Positions 49,131-62,549 of a DNA stretch of 64,000 nt are shown one piece after another. Below the pieces are notes generated by a model that did not search any database, was not told the DNA's origin, and worked only from the letters and a program-made list of their open reading frames with translations. Position numbers and translations under genes: made by a program. This stretch comes from Ridgeia piscesae. Taxonomy: Eukaryota > Annelida > Polychaeta > Sabellida > Siboglinidae. Location of the stretch: contig JAODUO010000565.1 of the NCBI GenBank assembly GCA_025642075.2, positions 92,501 to 156,500 on the forward strand, given 5' to 3'. Numbering within the stretch: position 1 is the first letter of the stretch; the number at the start of each line of letters is the position of its first letter.

Positions 49131-50666
49131 TATTATTACATATCAATGTGGAATGTGTGTTTGCTGTCAGCCCAGTGTATCTACTTCTATTTATAAGTAC
49201 TTAGGTTTTATTTCCGTTATAACTACACATTAGTGTAACGACCACCCATGACAATCTAAGTACCAATCGTCATGTTTAAAAAAAATGGAAATAATATAAA
49301 CACAATAATTTGCACCCGTTTATAATTGGACCATCGTAGCACTATCTACGTGTACCTTTTACATAAAGCGCCCATGAATGAGTTCATGACTACACGCAGT
49401 GATACACATTCTTATAACGCACACAGACACAGACACGTGCATGTGTATCCAACAACGCACGCACGCACGCACGCACTCGTCCCGTGTACATACATACACA
49501 CGCACACCACGCGCATATGCATGCACACGGACGCACGGACACACACGTGCCCACAGATGCTGAGTGAAAAGGAAATATCAAACGAACTGGGTTCCAAAAT
49601 AAGTCACACAATTCTCGATGTTACTACGTAAGTGTCACCCGTTACTGTACTGTGCTCAGCGACTGAGTTCAAAGGACATTTATTACCTTTGCCACGTCTT
49701 TGATCGCGTTTCTTTGAGGGCGGTGTACGCTGTCACTCACTAACAATTTCCCTGTCCACATAAATCATCTATGTTTTCTAAGAATTTTAAATTATTACTA
49801 TCTCACTGTCTTGGAAGCCATTTGTCTAAAGTGATCGCTGACCTACATTCGGAACATGTACACCGCGAAACCAGCTGGGGACATATACCCCTTGGTGGGT
49901 ATGCCCCTTATGTTCTTTGGAATTTGTATTTTTTCTTAGATTTAGCCATTAGTTGCAGATCCGAAATTGCATCTGAATTTCTGAATTTATGGCGAACAAA
50001 TTCACGAACCTCAAATGGGCGTTTGGAGTTTTTTTTATGTCTTTTATATGAGCCTGATATATGGCACAAATTCGGGGTTTCTTCTAGGTGTAAATGAAAT
50101 CCTTATGCATGGTCATATAAACGCACAGTGTACAGTGAAAGTGTACATCAACGCGTACATGTGTCAAACTCTTCCAAGTCAAACATGTCGCGCACTTGAC
50201 ACAATGTAAAATAGCAGCAACGCAATTAATTTATGCATATCAAGCTAATCGTTTGCGCTTTATATTCCATGTATTTTATGAAATATACACGCGCAAGTAT
50301 GTCAATCTGAACATTTCAGTCTGTACTACTTATCAACTATTTCATTATTATTTATTTATGTTTACCTTGTAATATAAATAACTCGTATTTATTAGTATTA
50401 GTATATTTGAGCTATTATGACTAATATTATTTCTTTACATTGTTCAGTTTATATTGAACAATTTAATTATAAATTCACTTTTAATTTAACCGTTTAACGG
50501 AACTATTTATAGTGCGCCTCTGAATAGTTAATAAGTGATACATTTATGACGCATAAATGTGTTGTATGATGATGATGATTATTAGTAGTAGTATTAGGAG
50601 TAGTATTAGTAGTATTATCGTAAAGGTCCTGTCGAAGATAACCGTCTGTTGTTACTTTGTCCATAG
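49131..50666. other. Rest of the homeobox intron
   Basis: It contains short CA/ACGC-rich sequence (49420-49560) and an open frame at 49771-50097 (108 codons, plus) that I do not recognise and that lacks clear splice sites. The remainder is AT-rich. Confidence 0.45.
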
Positions 50667-50945
50667 CGCTGGTTCCGGAACACACGTCGTCGGTTTGTAA
50701 GACGAGAGTATCGCCGCACGCATCACGTGACGCCAGGCACTCGACGAGACTATCTGCCGATGACGCTGTCACCCGTCACGCCTGAGTTCATCCGCACGTC
50801 GCCCGTCGGCATCCGGCGAGTCCTGCTGGATTCGATGACCAACGACCGACGTGCTCTACTGACCACGCTGACCGCTGGTCAGCCGACTGGTCAACCTCGC
50901 GGTTATCGCTCTGAAGGATGCATGGGAATGGCTACTTGTGCTACA
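50667..50945 (+). CDS. Divergent homeobox gene, homeodomain helix 3 and C-terminal flank
   Basis: After GTTACTTTGTCCATAG, 93 codons are open to ACA|GTAAGT, in phase 0 at both ends. The first residues are RWFRNTRRRFVRREYRRTHH: Trp48, Phe49, Asn51 and Arg53 are the near-invariant recognition-helix residues. The exon therefore completes the homeodomain with the intron between residues 46 and 47, a known conserved homeobox intron site. Residue 50, which sets DNA specificity, is Arg instead of the usual Gln, Lys or Ser; residue 47 is also Arg and 52 is Thr. A region with two SPV motifs (LSPVTPEF, TSPVGIRR) follows. Codon use is more GC-rich than the flanks. Confidence 0.82.
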
Positions 50946-51072
50946 GTAAGTTACCTCAACTCGTTGCGGTAAAGTAGCCACCTTGAGAGACCTAACTAAT
51001 ATCTGTAATCCAAATTAGTTCTACTAATACGGTCACCTCGCCATTTGTGTCACTTTTGTCTTGCTCTCGGAG

Positions 51073-51288
51073 ACATTAAATAAACTGAGACAATGTGTAT
51101 CTTGTCTGTTACCATGTTCCCGACCGCGCGGGGGTCGGGGCGGGCACGCCAATGCAAATCGGTTTTACGGTCAGTGCGACTCGGTTTTGGAGTCACTACC
51201 ACGGGATACGGGTTACCAATTCTGCCAAGCGCTAATCCCTTGCACGCCCCCGGTGGCGTTTGGGACAGTGGGTCTCTCGCATCTGTGA
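51073..51288 (+). CDS. Alternative terminal exon of the homeobox gene
   Basis: A pyrimidine-rich acceptor (TTGCTCTCGGAG) leads in phase 0 into 71 codons ending at TGA (TLNKLRQCVSCLLPCSRPRG...). A GTGGGT site at 51265 could act as a donor to further exons. Other frames here are also open, so confidence is low; the exon at 52170 competes for the same role. Confidence 0.3.
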   Translation, partial: TLNKLRQCVSCLLPCSRPRGGRGGHANANRFYGQCDSVLESLPRDTGYQFCQALIPCTPPVAFGTVGLSHL

Positions 51289-51493
51289 TGATTAAAATGC
51301 CGCGTTGCTAAGTCTGTATTTCATCGGTAGCGTTGGTCGGGCTCCCCCCGATTTTAACTCCGGCCTCGGGTACGGGTTTGTATGACGAAAGCACGGTTCT
51401 AACGGTGACCTTAATATTGTAGATTGTTATATGGAAATTGCCTATATGTCTGTATTCTTATATGTCAGCGGTGACACTTGCCTCCATAGTGGT

Positions 51494-51707
51494 CTTGGAT
51501 CATATCATTCTACAGCCTTCCCTCTCTCCCACAATGCACTGCAGTCTCCACTACCCGAGCCCACTCTCCTCTCCTTTCCCAATCCCTTCATTTGCACAAT
51601 CCTCCTCGGTGTCATCGCCTCATTCTCCCAGCAAATCCCCAAACAGCTGCTTTCAAAGCCAACGATTCTTCTCCCTCAAAGTTATCATAACTGACACTGC
51701 GTTGTAA
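51494..51707 (+). other. Pyrimidine-rich, Ser/Pro-coding stretch
   Basis: After CTTGCCTCCATAG a frame rich in Ser and Pro (SPLSSPFPIPSFAQSSSVSS) runs to a stop at 51705. It could be an exon of the same gene, but at least two frames stay open because the strand is CT-rich. Confidence 0.25.
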
Positions 51708-52169
51708 GATGCTAATGACGTTTGCAACGTGTTAATTTTATTTAGTAAACATTAGCCTATGTTTATTAATGCAAACTATGTTAGTATTAACTGGTACATA
51801 TAATAAATTTACGTTTAGTAGAGGTGACTGACTACATAGTAATAGTTGTCCCCATTTATTAATCTTTAGCTGCTTTCTCGTGTGAACTCAGTTGAGGTAC
51901 CCACAGTTCTTTACTTTGAAGGTCGATTACTCTTCATGTTCATATATAATTAACTACTGCTGTATAAAACATGAACATTTAATTTGTTAGTTTATTAAAC
52001 GACGATAAAGCGATGTATACATTAGGTCTACCTATCACTTTGGCGTATACGTCAGCGATGGTTTAATTCGTAATGCAAATATGTGTGTATAAATCAACTT
52101 TTATTAACAATGATCACGGTAGTTACGACTACTTGTATGTGTAACTTTGCGACGTATTCTGTCTTGTAG

Positions 52170-52325
52170 GTGACGCCGCCGCTCAATACAAGGACACTAA
52201 AAATGGAAGCCATGTTGAATGACGTCACAACACGCGAAAACGAGGTCGCTCACCATGGCTACACGACGTATTGTCCCAAAGTCGTACATCCATGCGGACC
52301 AACAGAAGGAGCACATTATTTGTAA
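52170..52325 (+). CDS. Candidate last exon of the homeobox gene
   Basis: A strong acceptor (TATTCTGTCTTGTAG) is followed in phase 0 by 51 codons (VTPPLNTRTLKMEAMLNDVT..., ending GPTEGAHYL) and TAA. Phase fits directly to the donor at 50945. Balanced amino-acid content and absence of simple repeats favour real coding sequence over the candidates at 51.1-51.7 kb. Confidence 0.45.
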   Translation: MTPPLNTRTLKMEAMLNDVTTRENEVAHHGYTTYCPKVVHPCGPTEGAHYL

Positions 52326-52734
52326 CATCAGTACAAGTAGTACTGCCGTTTATTGTAGATGAATGTCAGCCAATGGCGTAAAAGTTCGGTTGAAGAAGTA
52401 GTGCTTCTAGATTACTCGCAGTAGTTTCTGACTTGGAGTGAATCATTACTATTGCTATTGTAAGCGTATGGTCGAATATTCGCATGATTATCTGTAAAGT
52501 ATGCTATATAATGTAATGTAAATAATTTTTAATTTATTGTTATATGCAACTGTGGCCCGCATAGGAAGAATTTCGAACGTGTACATTATCATTAATTTTC
52601 TAATAAACGTTATCGCTATTTTGAAGCTCTTTGTGTTGTTGCGATTCATATTATCTCTGTCATGTCGTTAGCAGTAGATACTTGTATTCTTTATATCATA
52701 CGTTTCAGGTTTACAAATCTAGTGCGTGCGTGCA

Positions 52735-52791
52735 TGTGCGCGCTCGTGCGCGCGCGCGTGTGTGTGCGTGTGTGTATGCGTGTGTGTATGC

Positions 52792-52869
<78 letters not shown>

Positions 52870-52975
52870 TGCGTGCGTGTGTGTGTGAGTATGCGTGTGT
52901 GTATGCGTGTGTATATACGTGTGTATATGTGGGCGTGCGCGTATACATGTATATCTGTGTTTGTGTTTGTGTGTA
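52735..52975. repeat. (TG)n-(TA)n-(TG)n compound tract
   Basis: A GTGCGTG/TATGCG run is followed by (TA)n at 52795-52834 and (TG)n. All frames are low complexity. Confidence 0.95.
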
Positions 52976-52984
52976 TTGTGTCTG

Positions 52985-53750
52985 CCGTAGTTCTTCAGCG
53001 CTTGAGCGTTGAGATGTATTTGGTCTGAGTTGGAATACACCCGGTCGGTGACCTTAGACGCTATAGTACTATCTTTGACCCATGCAACAAGTCCATGTTG
53101 CAACCACCCCCGTCTTTCAGCAAGTCTATTTACAAGTGAGTCGGGTTCGCTGATCCATCCGTAACGTTGTAAAAAATGGTAACGTATCCAGAACTAATTA
53201 ACAAATTGCATTGTTGCTGTACAACTTGATCTCAACGAGTGTAACTGTATCTACGCTCGTGTGAAACGTTGTTGAACGTGTCTTGTTCACGTCGCTGTAG
53301 ATGTGTTTGGAACCCTAGACCCTGTCTGTCAGGTTAGCACGGAGAATCTATGACGAGCGACCTTTGCATCTCCTAATTTTTTATCTATGTTTTAGCTTCA
53401 GTTGCTGGCACAACTGTTCCATTTTGGACTGTGTCTGTAATGTAAGAAGGTCTCCACGGTTATTCTGGTGTACTATTTTAACATATCCTGGGTAAAGTCG
53501 CTTATCAAACAAATGATTCAAACTGTATATTATACCAGGCAGTTATGCCATGAAACAGCGTGCTGACACGTGACGGTGGCTGGGTAATCGAAGGCAGTCG
53601 AGCACAGAGTAAGAGTGCACTCAACAAAAAGACCTTACGTCGGCAACAAACATCTGTTGCCAAGGTGATCCCCATCTTGCCCCATTTCTTTGTTTACGAT
53701 GTGTGTATAGGCAGATAGGCGATTGCCACATCTCCCCGCCAGGTAGTATC
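52985..53750. other. Intergenic; shares a segment with 16.3 kb
   Basis: The stretch at 53020-53150 (CTGAGTTGGAAT..ACCC then TATTTACAAGTGAGTCGGG) resembles 16358-16460, a dispersed repeat. No gene is recognised. Confidence 0.4.
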
Positions 53751-53752
53751 AG

Positions 53753-53981
<229 letters not shown>

Positions 53982-54039
53982 AATTGTATGCATATCATTG
54001 TCCGCTAAAAATAAAAACAATTGCATATATATTTGCATA

Positions 54040-54055
54040 TATATTTGCATATATG

Positions 54056-54092
<37 letters not shown>

Positions 54093-54122
54093 ATATATTA
54101 TATATATATATATATATATATT

Positions 54123-54197
<75 letters not shown>

Positions 54198-54219
54198 CAG
54201 GCAAATCTTTGTTCTCGAG

Positions 54220-54290
<71 letters not shown>
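54040..54290. repeat. (TA)n tracts
   Basis: Two long TA blocks are separated by AACAGGCAAATCTTTGTTCT (54197-54216); poly-Tyr/Ile frames are artefacts. Confidence 0.95.
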
Positions 54291-54295
<5 letters not shown>

Positions 54296-54651
54296 CACAC
54301 ATCAATGCACTTCGCTTTATAAAGGGAAACAGAGCAGAGACGTATGCCTGTAGAAGAACTGGGACATGTGCCCCACAGTTCTGAACCCCCGGTGTCCAAC
54401 TGAAGTGAAAACAAAATTGCAAAGCTCCCGGACCCCACTCAAAACAGAAAATTAATTCGGCTTAGAGCTCAATTGAGAAAATAATACGAAGGCAACCGTT
54501 CTCAGGGCCGCATTAGTCGGAGAACACCATTCATGAGTTATGGAGGTTCCACTCACGGGAAAGCAAACTTCCCTGGATCATATTGTCGTCATCTTCATTG
54601 TAGTCATCATTGTCGTCGTCGGTATCATTATCGACATCATAGTCAATGGTC

Positions 54652-54744
54652 GTCGTCGTTATAATCATCGTTATCACCATCGTTATCATCATCGTTATCA
54701 TCATCGTTATCATCATCGTTATCATCATCGTTATCATCATCGTT

Positions 54745-54826
<82 letters not shown>

Positions 54827-54827
54827 A
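54652..54827. repeat. (ATCGTT)n/(ATC)n tract
   Basis: ATCATCGTT words pass into pure ATC. Poly-His, poly-Asp and poly-Met frames are artefacts. Confidence 0.95.
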
Positions 54828-54829
54828 TA

Positions 54830-56600
54830 GTGTTGCAACGATAGTTATCGTTGGTATAATTCCCAACAACAATGTCATCATAATTATTACCTTGATAAAT
54901 CATCAGTCTTTGTGTCTGTTGCCCCGATATCTTCATTTAAATATAAACACGGCGCTATCATTTGTTTTTAATATAGAACACCTGCTATATTGTGTGACAT
55001 ATTTCACCACTTACTCCCTCACACCGCTATCGTACTACATATCATCCTAATGCATAATTGTCACACGTTGTCCGGCAGTATATTTAACACACGCCACTAA
55101 TTGTAGCCACGGGACCAACCCCTCGTGACCACACATTCTAAGCCTCAGTAATTATACAAGTATAAAGGCCCATGCAAAACAATAATATTGTTATGAGTTG
55201 AGCATACGGCTTTGTAAATAGGTCGTAATTATGAACAAAAGCAGTAAAATGATGACCATGTATATGGAATAAATATAAGCTCTCATATAAAGTGTATACT
55301 ATAAATATAAGCTATGTTAATACATCTACAAGAACGACGAATCATGTGGGCGGTCACTGGTCACGTGGTGTCGGTCACGGTGCTACAACATTTAGCAGAG
55401 GAGTCACTGTGTCAGACGGACACATCTCTGACGTTGTTCCCAGATATTTTTCGCTGGAGTTCAGTGCATTGTTTTTCGACAGAGATTTTTGGTATCCCCG
55501 CTAGGAAGTCGAATAGTCAGCACATTCTACCTACATTTTTATGCGATTTTGTGCCCGATTAAGCAGCTACTGTGTCGTAGCAAAGCGGTAGTATACGACA
55601 TTTGTCCTTATACTACTATAGTTTACACAACAACAAAAGTGAACTATACTCCAGTGCTGTCACGTGGGCTTACACAGTGACAAAAATAAACGAAACCCTA
55701 CCCCAAACTACTGTAGTGACAAAACTATAAGAAATTGGTATTGTGCGGATACTATCAGTCGCATGTGTTGTACTATTTAACAACCTTAACTTTGTCTAAA
55801 CACTAGTAATTATATTAAACGCCACTATACTAAAACGTCACCAGGTCATTGAGTATACCGTAATAGCAGTGACGAATTCGTAGCAGCCTACTTTGTTTTG
55901 CTTTGCTATGCATCCAGTTAGGCCTACCAACCGCTATGTGCCTTGAGTTAATCCGACGGGACCATGAACGCGCGTTAAGCTACATCGTTAATCCGGCATA
56001 TGCGATTTGGCCATCAGTCAAACAATCCAAAGCCATGTATTAGTTCACGCAATTTTGCAACACGTCACTGTGCGTGGATAATCGACATTAAATAAGCAGA
56101 GACGCCATTACCCGCGCATAGTGCCCAAGCCCCTTACGTCATTGATAACACGTCAGTTGACCCGGTGACCGGGCTGTGGCTGTGGCTTTGTTTACAGTCT
56201 GTGTTTAGGCGGACCGGGGACTGTCACAGATCTGTCGTCAGCTTGCTTCATACACCTCATCATAGACACTCCGGAGGTTCCACACATACAGGTAAATACC
56301 ATTTCGTCCGCTTGAAAACAGAGCCGAATCTCAGGGTCAGTATTGAGCGACTAGCAAGGACGGATATTACTTAGGTTAGTCAAACATGTTCAGGCAGCCA
56401 TTCCAAGTATAAGTGTAAATCGATATCTCGGAAATGCCTGGTCCTAGTTAGCACACTGTCGCCATCTGGTGAACCTACTTGGTATTACGTTTCTATGGTT
56501 TAATTATCGCAGATAGTTGAAGCGTCTAGGTCTTGGTCTGACCATTTGTTTTGGCGCATTACATTCTTTAGATAATAAAAAATACTCAAAATAATGTTGC
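54830..56600. other. Region upstream of the MFSD6-like gene
   Basis: A frame at 55314-55562 (MLIHLQERRIMWAV...) has no known motif. At 56199-56291 a short stretch lies between TTTGTTTACAG and ACATACAG|GTAAAT and could be an untranslated exon of the downstream gene; this is a guess from splice sites only. Confidence 0.35.
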
Positions 56601-56612
56601 TGTGTATGTATG

Positions 56613-56777
<165 letters not shown>

Positions 56778-56779
56778 AT

Positions 56780-57400
<621 letters not shown>

Positions 57401-57479
57401 GCTCTCTTTTTCTCCTCACCGGCGTGTCGTCCTACTCCACCTGTGCCACACTTCTTCATGTGTTTCAGGCAGACGTAGT

Positions 57480-57555
57480 ATGGGTTGTTCTGAGGCCGCG
57501 ACGATCAACCGAAGGCTGCTGCCGGTTAAGAGCACGTACTTCTTCTTTCTGGCTG
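57480..57555 (+). CDS. MFSD6-like, coding exon 1
   Basis: Twenty-five codons (MGCSEAATINRRLLPVKSTY then FFFLA) end with a split Gly codon before GTATGT. It supplies the cytosolic N-terminus and the start of membrane segment 1. Confidence 0.82.
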
Positions 57556-58086
57556 GTATGTAGTACTTTGTCAACATTAATGGTAAACTACCTACTGGAT
57601 AACTATTTAATTTCGCTCGTTTACGACACACATCTCCACTTAGATCAAACACAATGCTTCATGTAATTACATTATGGAAAAGTCTTTCGTTACAATCGCA
57701 CCTTATTTATTTGACGTACCTAATTTAAATTTCTTACATTTAGGAGCTTATCTCGAATTTTCAAGCATACAGGCGCCATAGAAATGTTACAACTACAATT
57801 ATGTTAATGCAATATGCAATGTTCTGAAACAGAATGTGTAACTTATTGTTATAGGGAATACACAAGTAGATATGAATGTCAAAATGTACAACTCAGAATA
57901 GGTCCAAAACACAAACATCTAGGTTGCACACCACCATTATAGCTCAATTGATGTTGAGCTCAATTGATGTTAAGGATACAGAATATTCAAACCTGTTATA
58001 TTTGACACATGTCACCTATTTACCAATTGAGGCGCATCTTTCTAATGTCATGCTACTGTATGATATGTATATATATATATAAATAA

Positions 58087-58123
<37 letters not shown>

Positions 58124-61100
58124 TTTGTATTGACGATCGCCATCTTTAAAAATTAAGGAAATGAATACCGGAGGATATGATTGCAAATACGTGTAAAGTT
58201 TGTAGGAAGTATCTATGGGAAGCCACATATATGCAAGAATAACCGAACGCGTAATACTTCAAAGGTACCAATAATGTGTGGTAAAACATCTCCGTTGACC
58301 CAATGAAAACAGTGGACCGTTAAACCTGATTGTACACACTGAAATTAAATATCATCCTTAAAAGTTAACTTGAATACCTGAAAACTGACAACATCACGAC
58401 GCACCAGCAGGACATTGTCACTGACGTGTCATAGAAATAGCGTCGTTGTAATGCAGCAATGGATACTAGTATTTCTGCTTGAACAAAAACACACACAATT
58501 TTAGTTAAAAGTGAATTTGTTTAATGGCGAATTTTCTTTAAGAGCTTTTTATCTGAGAGAAACTGTCCCAATAAGATTAATCTAATGATACGTGTCCTGT
58601 TTTAGGCTTTGGGAGTCTGATGCCTTACCTGGCTGTCTACATGAAGATGACAGGTCTGTCACCTTCAGAAACATCGCTCGCTTGTGGCGTAGTGTATATC
58701 GTCAATGCATTCAGTCATCCCTTCATCGGAGGCTTAGCAGACAAATTTAACGCACACAAGAAGGGCATGATGCTGCTTTGTCTCCTGTCGGCCACTTTCC
58801 ACGGTTGTATGTTGTTCGTGCCGCAGAGATCGGCGCCGGAAACAAATCATTTGTCCAAAGATGTTCAGCTGCATTGCGGGACAAATGGCGCACATGTCTT
58901 CGCTTGCAGTGGCAGCCCTGCGGATAATCAACCCTTAGAAGTAGCGTTCAATGTAAGCAGCAATATGGAAAACAATTCTTATGCAGATAACGGCGCAAGA
59001 TATTTGTCTTTCAACGCTGCCGCTTGCAAATGGACATGCAGTGTTGGACAGCGAGAGAATGGCGGCCAACGAGGTGAGCAAGTATGCTTTGCGCGGTCTC
59101 TTCACAAACAATGCATAGAGTTGCATGACGCAACGACGTTTGCATTTGGCGTGAACAAATTACAACGCAAACCTGCCGAAAACTGCAGAGCGACGGAAAC
59201 CAGCAACACCGACGAACAGAGCTGTCACTGTTATGCGATGTTGTCATTTGTTATCGACAATGACATCTTCGAACAAATGGATTGTCAGAATCAAACCGCT
59301 CTGACGTGTACAATCGACCACTGTGGTCCGGTCGGTGGCTACGTCGCACGGAACACGGCCAAACGAGCGACCGCTACAGACAGAAAAGGATATCATTTCG
59401 GATGGATATTTTGGGGCATCGCGATATTGTACCTTCTCGGACAGATGACGTTACAACCGGTGTTTGGGCTCACCGACGCCATGACGTACACAGTCCTTGG
59501 GGAAGACCTCCACAAGTGGGGAAGACAGAGACTATGGGGTACGATTGGCTGCGCCGTATTCGGTCTGCTCTCAGGAGTAATGATGGACGCCTACGGCCAC
59601 GGGAAGAACGAATACACCATGGCCTTCCTGCTTTTTGCATTATTCATGATACTGACGTCAATTTCAGCGTGCCAATACAACTTGCGTGATGTTGCCGACA
59701 AACGTTCATCACAAGTGTTCCGTGACGTTCTTAGCCTTGTGAGGAGACCAGATGCATTTGTCCTCTTTTGTGTCGTCCTCATATTCGGCATGTACCAAGG
59801 ACTCATCTATACATTCCTCTTCTGGTACCTGAAACTCCTCGGCGACGTTCCGCAAGTACTACTTGGCCTGTGCCTCGTGCACGGCTGTGTTCCGGAGACC
59901 ATCATGCTGTTCTTCTCCGGTAAGATCATACGCAAGATCGGCCACGTCTTCTCCATGTCACTCGTATTTGTGGCATTCGCCGTTCGCATGGGCAGTTACT
60001 CTTTCTTGCGCAACCCGTGGATGGTGCTGTGTATCGAGCCGCTTCACGCCATCACGTTCGGTTTGATGTACGCAAACGCGTCGACATACGCCAGTCGTAT
60101 TACTCCGCCGGGTACTCACGGATCGGTGCAAAGCATCATTGGGTCGCTCTTCTTTAGCTTCGGTAAGTTGTTTTGTCACGCAGAAGAAAGTGGTGAATAT
60201 GCGCATCTCGTCATAACTAATTTATGTGTGGCGATGATTTCTTTACATGTAAGTATTTGCGTTGCGTGCGGTTTCCTGTAACCGTCCTCCATAGTGATTT
60301 AGTATACGGCACAATTAATTGGATAAGTTAGGACACATTATCAGGATGTATCTACATTATTGTGCCACTACGCCGTTACCTTGTAGAATTGTGTATAAAT
60401 TATAGATATACCCACTTGAATCCATTTGGAAAAAGAGTAATGTGATGTACTAATATAAACATTTCGCATACAATGTACCGCACAGTTCTGTAAACATTTT
60501 AGGAACAAGCCTTGGAGCGTTGCTCGGTGGACCTCTCATTGAAAACTACGGAGGAGCGGCCACATTCCGGATGTTCGCCGTCTCTGCCCTCGTCTTTCTC
60601 GTTCTCTACGTCATCGCTCAGAAGTTCTGGATACGGGACGGAGAAGCTACAGAGGCGATGGAAGTCTCGAAAGGTTGGTATTAGTGCGATTAACATAACT
60701 TTGTATATTTACTTAAACAAATATCAAAACACAAACAACTTCAATATAGTGTACGCACTTTACTTATTTTGAATCTTGCTGTACTCGAACAGCGTGGGTC
60801 ATACATGCTGCATAAAAACAATAAGACTTATATTGCACAAGTTTACAATTTCGCATGCTTGTGCGTTCATTTTATTTTATCAAACAGCGTGCAGCAGTTG
60901 TTTGTTAATATCTATGAGACACCACTTTAACACGAGGCAGTTTGGTCATAGATATTTATTTATTTAAAAAATTAACACAGTGTTCGTAATTTAAAAACAA
61001 TGATCAAGGTATCCAAATTATAATTATCACGACCATGTCAACGTTCGGAACTTGGGTGATGCGACAACAGAACAGCTAAACAAAACACTCAGCTTCCCAG

Positions 61101-61995
61101 ATAGATACTAACGATATTACCGAGGTGGGCTGAGTTGATGTTCAACAATTTCCCACGCTCAACGTCGTATTATAAATTATTATGCTGGCAATTCCGGGAA
61201 GAAAAATATATTTCCTCCTTTTAAAGGAAAGCCCAACCCACCTCATGGGACAATGCTTTGCTTACTCATGGATGTAACGAACAATGGATATGTGGTTTTA
61301 ATCATATCGCAGCGTCGTCCTAATGGCTAGTTCCACTGGAGGTTGCTCAGTTTAGATAGATATATAGATAGTTTATTTTTGAGTCGTACAAATACACAAA
61401 CAGTATATTCAAACAACCAATATAACAACCAGTGATACAGTGTATGGTTCCTTGCAGACAGCGTCAGTTAATTGGTTTAGAAACTAATAATTTCTCATAA
61501 ACTGAACTGGTCGCTGTCATCCCTACCGTAGGTGCATGAACAATATAATAATATGTTCACGTGAAACACATAGCTAAGCGTTTTTCATAACTTACCAGGT
61601 ACGTAAAATGTAACAATAAATATTCAATAATAAATGTTCAATTACCTTGTATAGAAAAACGTGTGGTAATACCAACTACGGACAATGACAGTGATATAAT
61701 TTCACATGTATATGAATAGATGTTTTATATCGAATAAGCAATCGTCATGTTGTAACTTACATTAACCGTTGATCAAGTTCAACAACGTATACATGTCGTT
61801 GAGCAGGCCTAGCGGGGAGCGTTGTGTTCCAATGTTCTCTGAATGCGAATATGTTTCATTTGCTCTGTAGAACAACAAGTGAAGGAAACAGAAGACAAGG
61901 ACGAGGCACACAAGATGCTGGCCGTACAAGATGGCACCAGGAGTGACGACACCGTCAAGAATGAAGGCAGTGACTCTAACGGGCAAGTGGCTTAA
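57480..61995 (+). CDS. MFSD6-like major facilitator superfamily transporter
   Basis: Four exons (57480-57555, 58606-60162, 60503-60673, 61871-61995) join in phase 1 at every junction to 642 codons plus stop. All introns are GT-AG. The N-terminal GFGSLMPYLAVYMKMTGLSP and the C-terminal RITPPGTHGS..GSLFFSFG..LGALLGGPLIENYG motifs match the MFSD6/MFS_1_like family, membrane proteins of the major facilitator fold with unclear substrates. About 12 membrane segments can be traced. Between the third and fourth lies a loop of about 190 residues with 12 cysteines and several N-x-S/T sites, probably outside the cell and disulfide-bonded. The tail is acidic and soluble (KETEDKDEAHK). The ATG is the first after a TTTCAG acceptor at 57468, so an upstream untranslated exon is likely. 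Confidence 0.88.
57556..58605 (+). other. MFSD6-like intron 1
   Basis: It holds a (TA)n tract at 58066-58125; nothing else was recognised. Confidence 0.75.
58606..60162 (+). CDS. MFSD6-like, coding exon 2
   Basis: This exon of 1,557 bp follows TGTTTTAG and ends at TTCG|GTAAGT. It encodes membrane segments 1-3, the Cys-rich loop (protein residues about 98-287) and segments up to the last but two. The MFS-type loop motif after segment 2 reads GGLADKFNAHKKG. Confidence 0.92.
60503..60673 (+). CDS. MFSD6-like, coding exon 3
   Basis: It starts after TAAACATTTTAG and encodes TSLGALLGGPLIENYGG and the final membrane segment (FRMFAVSALVFLVLYVIAQK), ending at AAAG|GTTGGT, a slightly weak donor. Confidence 0.88.
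60674..61870 (+). other. MFSD6-like intron 3
   Basis: No gene or recognisable repeat was seen within it. Confidence 0.7.
61871..61995 (+). CDS. MFSD6-like, coding exon 4
   Basis: After TTTGCTCTGTAG it encodes the hydrophilic tail, with several acidic residues, to TAA at 61993-61995. The phase fit and acceptor are good; tail sequences are poorly conserved in the family, so homology does not help here. Confidence 0.78.
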
Positions 61996-62262
61996 CAGTA
62001 AAGCAGCTGATGTTGTTGACATTGACAATCAAAACAGGAGTCCAAGTGTGCCTTTTCATATGTTGCGATCGGCCAAATGTATATGAATGGTTGAGTTGTG
62101 GACCAAGTTTGAATAACGACTGTATATGTACGAAGGAAGGAAACGTCACTATGTTTAAATAAGTAATATTTTCATGATGACTCACACATATAAATGCAAC
62201 ATTTTATACACTGTTCATACCATATGTTTTATTGTTGACATATGTCATTATTGTATTAGGGT

Positions 62263-62268
62263 AATAAA
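62263..62268 (+). promoter_or_regulatory. Likely poly(A) signal of the MFSD6-like gene
   Basis: The first AATAAA after the stop codon, about 268 bases downstream, shortly before a TA tract. Confidence 0.55.
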
Positions 62269-62280
62269 TAGCAAACATAT

Positions 62281-62287
<7 letters not shown>

Positions 62288-62335
<48 letters not shown>
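62288..62335. repeat. (TA)n tract
   Basis: Forty-eight bases of TA, followed by AT-rich sequence with several ATTATATTA repeats to about 62550. Confidence 0.9.
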
Positions 62336-62339
<4 letters not shown>

Positions 62340-62549
62340 GTATTATTATATTATATTGCATTGCAATATATTATATTACATTATATTTCATTATATATTA
62401 TATAAACTTATAACATTATATAAGAATATTGACTGATATACATATTAAGATATTATATTAACATAGGTTTTTATTATTATAAGGATATTAATTTGTATAC
62501 ACGTTAAGATATTATATTAAGGCGTTATATTATTATTATGACGATTTTT

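Noticed and set aside
60163..60281. Read-through C-terminus of the MFSD6-like exon 2 (KLFCHAEESGEY...)
   Set aside because: A perfect GTAAGT donor follows TTCG, and exon 3 restores the conserved family motif in phase.
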